Shown one piece after another: positions 1-7,247 of a DNA stretch of 64,000 bases. Positions within the stretch are counted from its first letter, which is position 1. Every line of letters begins with the position of its first letter. Under the pieces are notes generated by a model that ran no database searches, had not been told where the DNA came from, and saw only the letters and a program-made list of their open reading frames with translations. The position numbers were made by a program, and so were the translations under genes. The DNA comes from Bacillota bacterium (lineage in GTDB: Bacteria > Bacillota > Clostridia > Lachnospirales > Lachnospiraceae): NCBI GenBank assembly GCA_023409535.1, contig JAEYGZ010000039.1, positions 496,001 to 560,000 on the forward strand, in the 5' to 3' direction.

Positions 1-748
1 CGCTGAGGATTACCTTTACATTCGGCAGGGAGCCTACCCAGCGAAGTGCCCAGGAAGCAGGGCTTTTGCCTGGGTTAGCCGATTCAAAAATTGCCGCTGC
101 AGTATCGGGAAGCTTGGCAATGGAGCCGCCTTTGACAGGCTCCATTATGACCAAAGGTATTTCCAGCTCCTGAGCCAGCTGATAGCCCTTCATTCCGGCC
201 TGAATCTCCGTGTCCATGTAGTTCAGCTGTATCTGGCAGAAATCCCAGGAACGAAATCTCAGGATATGCTCGAAGGCCTCGTAATCATCATGGAACGAAA
301 AGCCCAGATATTTGATTTTTCCCTCTGCCTTCAGCCGGTCCATATACTCCAGGATACCAAGGCGGACCATTTTATCAAAGGTCTCACGGTTAAAGGAATG
401 AAGCAGATAAAAATCAATATAGTCTTTATGAAGCTTCTTTAACTGTTCCCGGAAAATGCGTTCCGCATCTGCAACAGTTTCCACGGCCCAGATGGGAAGC
501 TTGGTTGCCAGGTAATAAGTTGATCTGTCATATTTATCAAGTATTCTTCCTGTAAAAAGCTCGCTGTTTCCTTCGTGATATACATAAGCAGTGTCAAAGT
601 AATTGACGCCTCTGCGGTAGGCAGCATCTAACATCTGCTCTGATCTTACCTCATCAATACTGCCATCTTTGTTTAGCGGAAAGCGCATACAGCCAAAACC
701 TAGCAGTGATGTCTTGATTCCAAGTTTTTCGAACTCTCTGAATTCCAT
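1..748 (-). CDS. aldo/keto reductase, partial (C-terminus outside window)
   Basis: The N-terminal 249 residues of an aldo/keto reductase that runs off the window start. The reading begins MEFREFEKLGIKTS, with the family motifs NYFDTAY, ATKLP and LLHS carrying the Asp, Lys and His of the catalytic tetrad, and the conserved segment MEPVKGG. The ATG at 748 follows GGGAGGATACCT, a strong ribosome binding site. It is closely similar to the complete enzyme at 59518-60654, which has a C-terminal ferredoxin-like domain; whether this copy has one cannot be seen. It diverges from a MocR-type regulator across a large palindrome, so the regulator probably controls it. The substrate is unknown; NAD(P)H-linked carbonyl reduction in the cytoplasm is the family role. 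Confidence 0.9.
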   Translation of the reverse strand, partial: MEFREFEKLGIKTSLLGFGCMRFPLNKDGSIDEVRSEQMLDAAYRRGVNYFDTAYVYHEGNSELFTGRILDKYDRSTYYLATKLPIWAVETVADAERIFREQLKKLHKDYIDFYLLHSFNRETFDKMVRLGILEYMDRLKAEGKIKYLGFSFHDDYEAFEHILRFRSWDFCQIQLNYMDTEIQAGMKGYQLAQELEIPLVIMEPVKGGSIAKLPDTAAAIFESANPGKSPASWALRWVGSLPNVKVILS

Positions 749-799
749 AGGTATCCTCCCTTTTTCTTGTTATTGCCAATTTGATAAGATTATTATACA

Positions 800-833
800 A
801 TAATAATTGATACTTAATAGTACCAATTATTAT
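800..833. promoter_or_regulatory. 34-bp palindrome, candidate MocR operator
   Basis: Arms ATAATAATTGATACT (800-814) and AGTACCAATTATTAT (819-833) are inverted copies matching at 14 of 15 positions around a 4-nt centre. The palindrome lies between the divergent aldo/keto reductase and MocR genes. On the + strand it contains a possible promoter, TTGATA (807-812) and TATATA (831-836) 18 nt apart. On the - strand a TATAAT (797-792) adjoins it. This is the usual position for an autoregulating operator; binding by the neighbouring regulator is inferred. Confidence 0.6.
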
Positions 834-926
834 ATATTTTGCAGGAACCAATTTATTCTATGAAAAATAATTATTCACAATTAATAAATCAGTATAAGAA
901 TACAAGAGGGAATAAGGAGTGATACC

Positions 927-2318
927 GTGTACGGTTTTGAGATCAACCGGGATTTGGCTTTGCCCATAGCAAAGCAGATGGAGCATCAGATCAGAACTGC
1001 CATATTGGACGGAAAACTGGTAGCGGGAGACAGGCTTTTACCAACCAGGAGTGCAGCCAGGGACCTGGGAATCGCCAGAAATACTGTCATTCGTGTGTAT
1101 GAACAGCTATCAGCAGAAGGGTATCTTGTAAGCAGAGAAGGTTCCGGTATCTATGTTGCGGATATTGGCAGACTGCCGCAGCCGAAGCTCCTTCCCAGTG
1201 TACAAAGAAGTAAGCCGGTAAAGGATAAAGAGGAGATTGCTTTTGATGCGGGAACCCCGGACATAGGAGCATTTCCAAGAAATCAATGGGCGAAGCTGCT
1301 TAAGAAGGCCTGTCAGGAAGCGGAGGCGGCTTCCTTCGCCTATGGAGACTTTGCGGGGAATGCCATCCTTCGAAAGGCGATCAGCAGCTATATCTACAGA
1401 ATGAAGGGTATTCTCTGCAATGAGGATCAGGTAATCATTATTCCGGGTACTGCGGGCGGCATGGAAATTCTGGCAAAAGTATTTCAGCAGGGGAAGAGAC
1501 GGATTGCGGTGGAAGACCCCTGTATTCATTTTGTAAAATGTATATTCAAGGATCATTATTATGAGCTTTGCCCTGTAGAAGTGGACGGGCAGGGAATAAT
1601 GGTTGAGCGGCTGCAGGAGTATGAAGATGTCGACCTGATTTATACGGTTCCGTCACATCAGTTCCCAATGGGCGGAGTATTGCCTGCAACACGCAGAGTA
1701 GCCTTGCTTCAGTATGCAAACCGGCAGAACGCTTATATTATAGAAGATGACTATGACAGTGAATTCCGCTACAAGGGGGAGGTGATACAGGCTATGTACA
1801 GCCTTGACCGGGAGCGGGTCATCTATCTTGGAAGCTTCAGTAAAATCTTTGCTCCCTCCCTGCGTATCGGATATATGATTCTGCCCGGTCATCTCTGTGA
1901 GCAGGTCATCCGCCTTATGCAGCAGTCGAACCTATGGGTAGGCGGTGTGGAACAGCTTGCCCTTGCCGAATTTCTGGAGCAGAAGCTGATGGATAGGCAT
2001 ATTTATAGGATGCGCAAGCTGTATGAGAATAAGAGAAAGCACCTGATAAGGTACCTGACAGATGCCTTTGGAAGTCGTATGGAGATAACCGGAGAGAGTG
2101 CAGGAATGCATCTTTTAGTGAGCTTTGACCATGCTCTGACAGAGCCGGAGTTGCAGGCTTTGGAGAAGCTAGGGGTTGAAATTGATTCTGTGGAGGATTA
2201 TGCCCTGGTCAAGGGAAGGAACCGGAACCGGATTGTACTGGGGTATGGGGGATTAACTCATGCTCAGATGGAGGAAGGTGTCAGAAGAATCAAAAGTGCG
2301 ATTGATCATGAATCTTAA
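927..2318 (+). CDS. MocR/PdxR-family transcriptional regulator (GntR HTH + aminotransferase-like domain)
   Basis: 463 residues. The N-terminus (about 1-78) is a GntR-type winged helix, ending in the typical LSAEGYLVSREGSGIYVA stretch. The rest is a fold-type-I aminotransferase-like domain. It keeps EDDYDSEFRY (273-282) and SFSK, with Lys306 in the position that holds pyridoxal phosphate, so it probably senses a PLP or amino-compound adduct. The start is GTG at 927, preceded by AAGGAG at 914-919. No PLP-synthesis genes are next to it, so it is not obviously PdxR. The divergent aldo/keto reductase and the intervening palindrome suggest that gene is its target. Confidence 0.9.
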   Translation: MYGFEINRDLALPIAKQMEHQIRTAILDGKLVAGDRLLPTRSAARDLGIARNTVIRVYEQLSAEGYLVSREGSGIYVADIGRLPQPKLLPSVQRSKPVKDKEEIAFDAGTPDIGAFPRNQWAKLLKKACQEAEAASFAYGDFAGNAILRKAISSYIYRMKGILCNEDQVIIIPGTAGGMEILAKVFQQGKRRIAVEDPCIHFVKCIFKDHYYELCPVEVDGQGIMVERLQEYEDVDLIYTVPSHQFPMGGVLPATRRVALLQYANRQNAYIIEDDYDSEFRYKGEVIQAMYSLDRERVIYLGSFSKIFAPSLRIGYMILPGHLCEQVIRLMQQSNLWVGGVEQLALAEFLEQKLMDRHIYRMRKLYENKRKHLIRYLTDAFGSRMEITGESAGMHLLVSFDHALTEPELQALEKLGVEIDSVEDYALVKGRNRNRIVLGYGGLTHAQMEEGVRRIKSAIDHES

Positions 2319-2374
2319 AAATATTGATTGACATCCTGCTGATAATTGTATAAGATAAGGCCGTATAAAGCAAA

Positions 2375-2463
2375 TGCTAGGGGAGCCCAGGGCTGAGAGG
2401 CATGTGGAAGCACACATGCCGACCCTTACTACTTGATCCGGATAATACCGGCGGAAGGAAGCA
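2375..2463 (+). promoter_or_regulatory. TPP riboswitch (THI element)
   Basis: The conserved blocks of the thiamin pyrophosphate aptamer are present in order: AGGGGAGCCC, GGCTGAGAG, the variable P3 hairpin CATGTG...CACATG, GACCCTTA, CTTGATCCGGATAATACC and GGCGGAAGGAA. Short P1 arms TGCT (2375-2378) and AGCA (2460-2463) close it. It stands directly before thiT, the expected target. Confidence 0.97.
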
Positions 2464-2475
2464 ATCAAGTGGCCC

Positions 2476-2498
2476 CCTCCGATGCAATGAAAAGGAGG
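2476..2498 (+). promoter_or_regulatory. anti-Shine-Dalgarno hairpin of the TPP riboswitch expression platform
   Basis: CCTCC at 2476-2480 can pair with the thiT ribosome binding site GGAGG at 2494-2498, leaving a 13-nt loop and a run of seven T before the ATG. This is a plausible ligand-controlled block on translation, with the T run also allowing weak termination. The pairing is visible in the sequence; the coupling to TPP binding is inferred. Confidence 0.55.
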
Positions 2499-2506
2499 AT
2501 TTTTTT

Positions 2507-3193
2507 ATGTTTCAAAGTATTATTGATTTTTTAGCAACAAAAGAAGTGGTTTCTGAGGTCGAGACGTATTATACCCCGACTCTGGCGGGAAATATTGTAT
2601 TGTTTCTCGTAATTGTATTATTGTTTGTCGCCATGGCGGCCTTTACCGGCCATAAGAAGAAGCTTCAGATTAAACAGCTGGCTTTTTCAGCCATGGCAAT
2701 TGCACTTGCGGTGGTTACATCCTTTATAAAGTTTGCTCAGCTACCCTATGGAGGATCAATTACATTATTCAGTATGTTTTTTATTTGTCTGATCGGCTTT
2801 ATGTACGGAACCAGAGCCGGTATTTTAACAGGTATCGCTTACGGCTTTTTTCAACTGATTATTGGTCCTACGATCCTGCATCCGGTACAATTACTTCTGG
2901 ATTACCCGATCGCTTTTGGCTGTCTGGGACTTACAGGGGTATTTGCCAATTCAAAGCATGGACTTATTAAGGGGTATATTCTGGGCGTTGCCGGACGGTA
3001 TATCTGTCATGTGATAACGGGGTACCTATTCTTTGCAATGTACACCCCGGAGGGAATGAAGCCAATGGTTTATTCTCTGGGCTATAATGCTACCTATATT
3101 CTGCCGGAAGCAATTGCGACGATGGTATTACTTTTTATTCCGGTTGTCCAGCATGGATTGAAGGAAGTAAAAAGGTTATCATTACAAAATTAA
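2507..3193 (+). CDS. thiT: thiamine ECF transporter substrate-binding component ThiT
   Basis: 228 residues, a very hydrophobic protein with about six membrane segments. It is the thiamine-specific S component that works with a shared ECF energizing module (not in this window). The family blocks GGSITLFSM, GILTGIAYGFFQLI and HPVQLLLDYPIAFG are clear. The start is ATG 2507 after AAAGGAGG; longer open frame upstream runs through the riboswitch and is not translated. The N-terminal 60 residues include an extra hydrophobic segment before the core S-component fold. TPP riboswitch control fits a thiamine-uptake role. A terminator follows. Confidence 0.95.
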   Translation: MFQSIIDFLATKEVVSEVETYYTPTLAGNIVLFLVIVLLFVAMAAFTGHKKKLQIKQLAFSAMAIALAVVTSFIKFAQLPYGGSITLFSMFFICLIGFMYGTRAGILTGIAYGFFQLIIGPTILHPVQLLLDYPIAFGCLGLTGVFANSKHGLIKGYILGVAGRYICHVITGYLFFAMYTPEGMKPMVYSLGYNATYILPEAIATMVLLFIPVVQHGLKEVKRLSLQN

Positions 3194-3204
3194 ACCATAC
3201 GATG

Positions 3205-3233
3205 AAGGGGGTGTTGTCTGAAGCACCCCCTTT
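3205..3233. terminator. terminator hairpin between convergent thiT and sleC-like gene
   Basis: AAGGGGGTG (3205-3213) and CACCCCCTT (3224-3232) form a 9-bp stem with a 10-nt loop. The T-rich tail is weak on both strands. It lies between convergent genes and could serve both. Confidence 0.65.
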
Positions 3234-3260
3234 GCTTCTGCATAATTTTATACATGCCGA

Positions 3261-4541
3261 TCATTCCGCAATTCTTGAGACTGCTACATAGATTGCCGAT
3301 ATCTTATACCAGGTCGGAAAGTCAACAATACCGCTTCCGGGCAGATCAAAAGCCTGCTGGAAGGCACTGACTGCATCTGCGGTTGCCTGAGTAAACTGGC
3401 CGTCTACCGCTACCTTTGGAATTACCGTATAGGTATCGGAGATTCGGTTTAGCTGCTCTTGAATCATGCGGACACTGGCACCGGAGGAGCCGACGCTAAG
3501 ATTGGAACCGGGCCAGGAGACGGGAACGCCGGATACCTCATTTGCAGTATTGATATAGATTGAGTTTCCGTAAAAATTCCTCAGAATATCGATTGCGCTC
3601 ATGCCCTGATCCCCCAGATCCTTGGAGCCCCATTGTGTCATCCAGTTTGGACATTGAACCCTTCTGCCGTCACAATACTGGGTCAGGATGGGCTGCCTGA
3701 CATTAGGACGGGACAGATAATTTGTAAACATCCTGTCAACAATCTGACTGATGTTTTCATAGATATTACGTCCGGACATCCACTTATGGTCAAAGGCGGT
3801 GGAGGAAGTAATGGTGAAGTTAAAGCCTTGGTTGCGGTACCATTCCGTAAAGACACGGTTAAGGGTGAAGGACAGGATGGCAAGTACATTGGCAGTGATG
3901 GTTGATTCCGGCCAGGTGGCATAGATTTCGCTGGAGGCGACATTTTTTATATAATCCCTGAAGCGGACATAATGATTGGCAGCAGAGGTATCCGTAGGGG
4001 GACCGTCGTGTACTACCACATATTCCGGAATTACAACATTCTGCAGGACGATTTCGCCGGTCTCACCGGTAGGTTTAATTTCGGCCTCCGCAATCTTTGG
4101 AGGATAATCTCCGAACAGGGTATGCGGCGGTATCACAAATAACTCTGAGCCCTGCGGACTTTGCACAGCCATGAAAGCTCCCTGAAGTGCGGTAATCTCA
4201 GGAAGGATTTGAACATTCTGCACTGTTGTCGGAACAAATTGTTCCGCCGTAATATTTACGGTATATTCTGAGTAGGGCTGCTGGTCGGAGGGCTCCAAAC
4301 TATAATCAATGGAGGGTGCAGGCAGCGGTATCTCAGGAGTAAGACCGGAAGCATCCGTGGTGAGCTCATCAATCAGCGTATCCGGCTGAGAGGCATTGGT
4401 AATCTGCACGCGAGCATTCTCAACCGGTGCCAGATTGGCGGTTGTAGCACGCACCCTCAGCCGGCCGAAATTCTGGGTGCTCATCTGAGCGGGATAGACT
4501 CTCATATAGCTGTTTGTATAAACGGGTCTTCTATAATACAT
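3261..4541 (-). CDS. SleC-like spore cortex-lytic enzyme, copy 2 of a tandem pair
   Basis: 426 residues with the architecture I know from clostridial SleC: a beta-rich pro-region (about 1-175), a SpoIID/LytB-like catalytic region (about 190-340) and a C-terminal peptidoglycan-binding repeat (about 350-426). The VASSEIYATWP motif places Glu205 where SpoIID enzymes have their catalytic Glu. The later WMTQWGSKDLGDQG block is typical. SleC is a germination enzyme, stored as a zymogen, that degrades cortex peptidoglycan; in characterised species Csp proteases remove its pro-region. The start ATG 4541 follows GAGG. It lies 49 bp downstream of a paralogue and has no signal peptide of its own. No csp genes are in the window. 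Confidence 0.85.
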   Translation of the reverse strand: MYYRRPVYTNSYMRVYPAQMSTQNFGRLRVRATTANLAPVENARVQITNASQPDTLIDELTTDASGLTPEIPLPAPSIDYSLEPSDQQPYSEYTVNITAEQFVPTTVQNVQILPEITALQGAFMAVQSPQGSELFVIPPHTLFGDYPPKIAEAEIKPTGETGEIVLQNVVIPEYVVVHDGPPTDTSAANHYVRFRDYIKNVASSEIYATWPESTITANVLAILSFTLNRVFTEWYRNQGFNFTITSSTAFDHKWMSGRNIYENISQIVDRMFTNYLSRPNVRQPILTQYCDGRRVQCPNWMTQWGSKDLGDQGMSAIDILRNFYGNSIYINTANEVSGVPVSWPGSNLSVGSSGASVRMIQEQLNRISDTYTVIPKVAVDGQFTQATADAVSAFQQAFDLPGSGIVDFPTWYKISAIYVAVSRIAE

Positions 4542-4590
4542 GTTAATTTACCTCGATTTGAAGGATTCACGGTGATAAATAGCCGCCGGT

Positions 4591-5883
4591 TTACTGGGCG
4601 ATACGGGTTACAGCAACATAAATGTTAGAGATGCGGTACCAGGTTGCCATATCAACCACACCGGTCTGCGGCAGATTAAAGATCTGCTGGAAAGCCCGGA
4701 CTGCATTGGCTGTTTGCGGACCATAGGACCCGTCCACAGCTACCTGAGGTATCGCCGTATACACTTGAGAAACCCTGTTTAGCTGATTTTGTATGGTTCT
4801 GACATTGTCGCCGGTCGCGCCGATTCCCAAGCTGTATCCGGGGAAGGAAACAGGTACGCCGGACACACCCACAGCAGAGTTGATGTAGATGGAATCTCCA
4901 TAAAAATTACGTAAAATCTGAATTGCAGTTAAGCCCTGATCACCAAGGTCCTTGGAACCCCATTGTGTCATCCATCCGGGACACTGTACCCGGTTACCGT
5001 CACAGTATTGGGTCAGAATCGGCTGTATTACGTTTGGTCTTGACAGATAGTTGGTAAAAACTGAGTCGACAATCAGGCCGATATTTGCATAAATATTCCG
5101 CCCTCTTGTCCATTTATGATCGTAGGCTGTTGAGGAGGTGATTGTGAAATTATACCCTTGGCCACGGTACCATTCTGTAAACACACGATTTAAAGTGAAG
5201 GAAAGAATGGCAAGAACATTTGCATAAATAGTCTCTTCCGGCCAGGTTGCATAGATTTCACTGGAAGCAACATTTTTAATATAATCCCGGAAGGGGATAT
5301 AGTAATTTTGTGCCGGTGAGGCGGGGGGACCGTCATGAACAATGACGAATTCCGGAACGACTACACGGCTTAGAACGATTTCGCCTGATTCACCCATAGG
5401 CTTTATCTCATCCTCGGGAATTTTCGGCGGGAAGTCACCGTACAAGGTATGAGCATCGATTGAAAATTCCTCTTCCGTGGTTGGTGCAACAGCGGGATTC
5501 AACCGCACATCCTGATCGGCGGTGACATCCGGAAGTATTTGAACACCCGAGAACATAGCGCCTTCAAAATCCGGAGCAGATACCTGGACATCATATAAGG
5601 AATAAGGCTGCGGTGAATTCGGTGTCAGGCTTAAGTCAAGGGGAGGAGCGGGAAGCTCGATTACTTCAGACAGGCCGGATTCATCCGTGGTAAGCTGCTC
5701 TACCACATTGGTCGGGTTATTGGGTAAGGTGATGGATATGGTAGCATTAGAGATAGGTGCATCATTTGGTGTTATGCAATGTAAGCGATAACGGCCAAAA
5801 GCCTGTGTCTGGGTCTGGGTTGGATATACTCTTGTCTCCAGACCGGAATAATTGTAAGGTCTAAGTCTATTAAACAGATTCAT
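4591..5883 (-). CDS. sleC: SleC-like spore cortex-lytic enzyme, copy 1 of a tandem pair
   Basis: 430 residues, near the usual SleC length. It has a pro-region with a beta-sandwich-like start, a SpoIID-like catalytic region with VASSEIYATWP (candidate catalytic Glu209) and WMTQWGSKDLGDQG, and a C-terminal peptidoglycan-binding domain ending in YVAVTRIAQ. It is strongly similar to the downstream paralogue throughout, most so in the catalytic region; the pro-regions and the extreme N-termini differ more. The ATG at 5883 follows AAGGATTG. A mother-cell-sigma-like promoter lies upstream. The role, cortex hydrolysis during germination, is by family; which of the two copies is the main enzyme cannot be told. 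Confidence 0.88.
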   Translation of the reverse strand: MNLFNRLRPYNYSGLETRVYPTQTQTQAFGRYRLHCITPNDAPISNATISITLPNNPTNVVEQLTTDESGLSEVIELPAPPLDLSLTPNSPQPYSLYDVQVSAPDFEGAMFSGVQILPDVTADQDVRLNPAVAPTTEEEFSIDAHTLYGDFPPKIPEDEIKPMGESGEIVLSRVVVPEFVIVHDGPPASPAQNYYIPFRDYIKNVASSEIYATWPEETIYANVLAILSFTLNRVFTEWYRGQGYNFTITSSTAYDHKWTRGRNIYANIGLIVDSVFTNYLSRPNVIQPILTQYCDGNRVQCPGWMTQWGSKDLGDQGLTAIQILRNFYGDSIYINSAVGVSGVPVSFPGYSLGIGATGDNVRTIQNQLNRVSQVYTAIPQVAVDGSYGPQTANAVRAFQQIFNLPQTGVVDMATWYRISNIYVAVTRIAQ

Positions 5884-5914
5884 TAATTTTGCTCAATCCT
5901 TCTCGTTTTATTAC

Positions 5915-5941
5915 TAACTTATGAAATTGAGAAGAAAATGT
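5915..5941 (-). promoter_or_regulatory. possible SigK/SigE-type promoter for the sleC pair
   Basis: Read on the - strand, AC (5941-5940), 16 nt, then CATAAGTTA (5923-5915) fits the AC-N16-CATANNNTA pattern of mother-cell sigma factor SigK. It lies about 32 bp upstream of the sleC start. The elements are short, so chance occurrence is possible. Confidence 0.4.
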
Positions 5942-5983
5942 GAAAGGTACGAATTTCTTATAAAAAATATTTTAAAAAAATAC

Positions 5984-6012
5984 TTGCTATTTAGAATCAG
6001 GTGTGATAAAAT
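5984..6012 (+). promoter_or_regulatory. SigA promoter for carAB
   Basis: TTGCTA (5984-5989), 17 nt, TAAAAT (6007-6012), with a TG one base before the -10 (extended -10). It predicts a leader of about 145 nt before carA. I saw no clear PyrR-binding loop; the leader has a run of nine T near 6111-6119 without a convincing stem. Confidence 0.6.
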
Positions 6013-6164
6013 CAGAAAAATGAATGAAAAAATTGCATAAATATTCACCGGAAATTTATAATAATAACAAAAAAGAAGATGATGGGGTTAATGTTCCAGC
6101 AATATGATTCTTTTTTTTTGCGAACTTTTAGGAGTGCGGCGGCAGCAGCAGATTGGAGGATATG

Positions 6165-7247
6165 ATGAAAGCGTTCTTAATTCTTGAGGATGGCAATGTT
6201 TTTGCAGGTGAAAGCATTGGGGCACAGAAGGAAATCATCAGCGAGATTGTGTTCAATACCGGTATGACCGGTTATCTTGAGGTTCTGACGGACCCTTCCT
6301 ATGCAGGTCAAAGTGTGGTGATGACTTATCCGTTAATCGGTAACTACGGTATTTGCCACGAAGATATGGAATCATATCAGCCTTGGGTGGATGCATTTTT
6401 AGTAAGAGAGCTGTCGAGAATTCCAAGCAACTTCCGTAATGAAGAAAGTATTCAAAGCTTCCTGGAGAGAAATGATATCCCGGGTATTGCCGGTATTGAT
6501 ACCAGAGCACTGGTGAAGCTGTTAAGAAATAAGGGTACCATGAATGGTATGATTACAACAAATGAGAACTACAAGCTGGAAGAGGTTCTTGCAGAGGTTC
6601 AGCAGTATAAGGTAGAGAAGGTAATCGAAAAAACGACCTGCAGGACGAAGAGAGTAGTGCCTGCGACCGGCGAGGTTAAATATAAAGTAGCCTTGATGGA
6701 CTATGGTTTAAAGCATAACATCCCCAGATCTCTTGCAGAACGAGGCTGCGAAGTGACCATATATCCCGGCTTTACAACGGCGCAAGAGGTTCTTAAGGAT
6801 AAGCCGGACGGCATCATGTTATCCAACGGCCCCGGAGATCCCAAGGAGTGTGCTGAGGTGATCACAGAGGTGAAGAACATGTTTGACAGCGATGTTCCGA
6901 TCTTTGCAATCTGCCTGGGGCACCAGCTGCTGGCTTTGGCAAACGGCGGTGATACCAGGAAGATGAAGTACGGCCACCGCGGTGCCAACCATCCGGTAAA
7001 GGATCTTAAAACAGGAAGAGTATATATCTCCACACAAAATCATGGCTATATGGTTATGGAAGAAAGTATAGAGCCGGGCCTTGCTGAGGTAAGCTTTGTG
7101 AATGTCAATGATAAGACGGTGGAAGGACTGCACTACTTGGGCAAAAATGTATTTTCCGTTCAGTTTCACCCGGAAGCCTGCGCCGGGCCGATGGACAGTG
7201 AGTTCCTGTTTGACGAGTTTATCAATATGATGGAGGTACAGAGATAA
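6165..7247 (+). CDS. carA: carbamoyl-phosphate synthase small (glutaminase) subunit
   Basis: 360 residues. It hydrolyses glutamine and channels ammonia to CarB for carbamoyl phosphate, used in pyrimidine and arginine synthesis. The class I amidotransferase triad is present: Cys250 in AICLGHQLL, and His335 and Glu337 in FHPEA. The N-terminal CPSase small-subunit domain is intact. I chose ATG 6165 because GGAGG at 6155-6159 is 5 nt upstream. ATG 6162 would be too close, and the TTG at 6153 overlaps the ribosome binding site. The stop overlaps the carB start (TAATG), so the two are translationally coupled. Confidence 0.97.
   Translation: MKAFLILEDGNVFAGESIGAQKEIISEIVFNTGMTGYLEVLTDPSYAGQSVVMTYPLIGNYGICHEDMESYQPWVDAFLVRELSRIPSNFRNEESIQSFLERNDIPGIAGIDTRALVKLLRNKGTMNGMITTNENYKLEEVLAEVQQYKVEKVIEKTTCRTKRVVPATGEVKYKVALMDYGLKHNIPRSLAERGCEVTIYPGFTTAQEVLKDKPDGIMLSNGPGDPKECAEVITEVKNMFDSDVPIFAICLGHQLLALANGGDTRKMKYGHRGANHPVKDLKTGRVYISTQNHGYMVMEESIEPGLAEVSFVNVNDKTVEGLHYLGKNVFSVQFHPEACAGPMDSEFLFDEFINMMEVQR

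Noticed and set aside
2402..2506. Upstream extension of the thiT reading frame
   Set aside because: It runs through the TPP riboswitch and its anti-SD; the real start ATG 2507 has a clear AGGAGG.
5942..6150. PyrR attenuator before carA
   Set aside because: The long leader has a T run but no PyrR-binding loop or convincing terminator stem.
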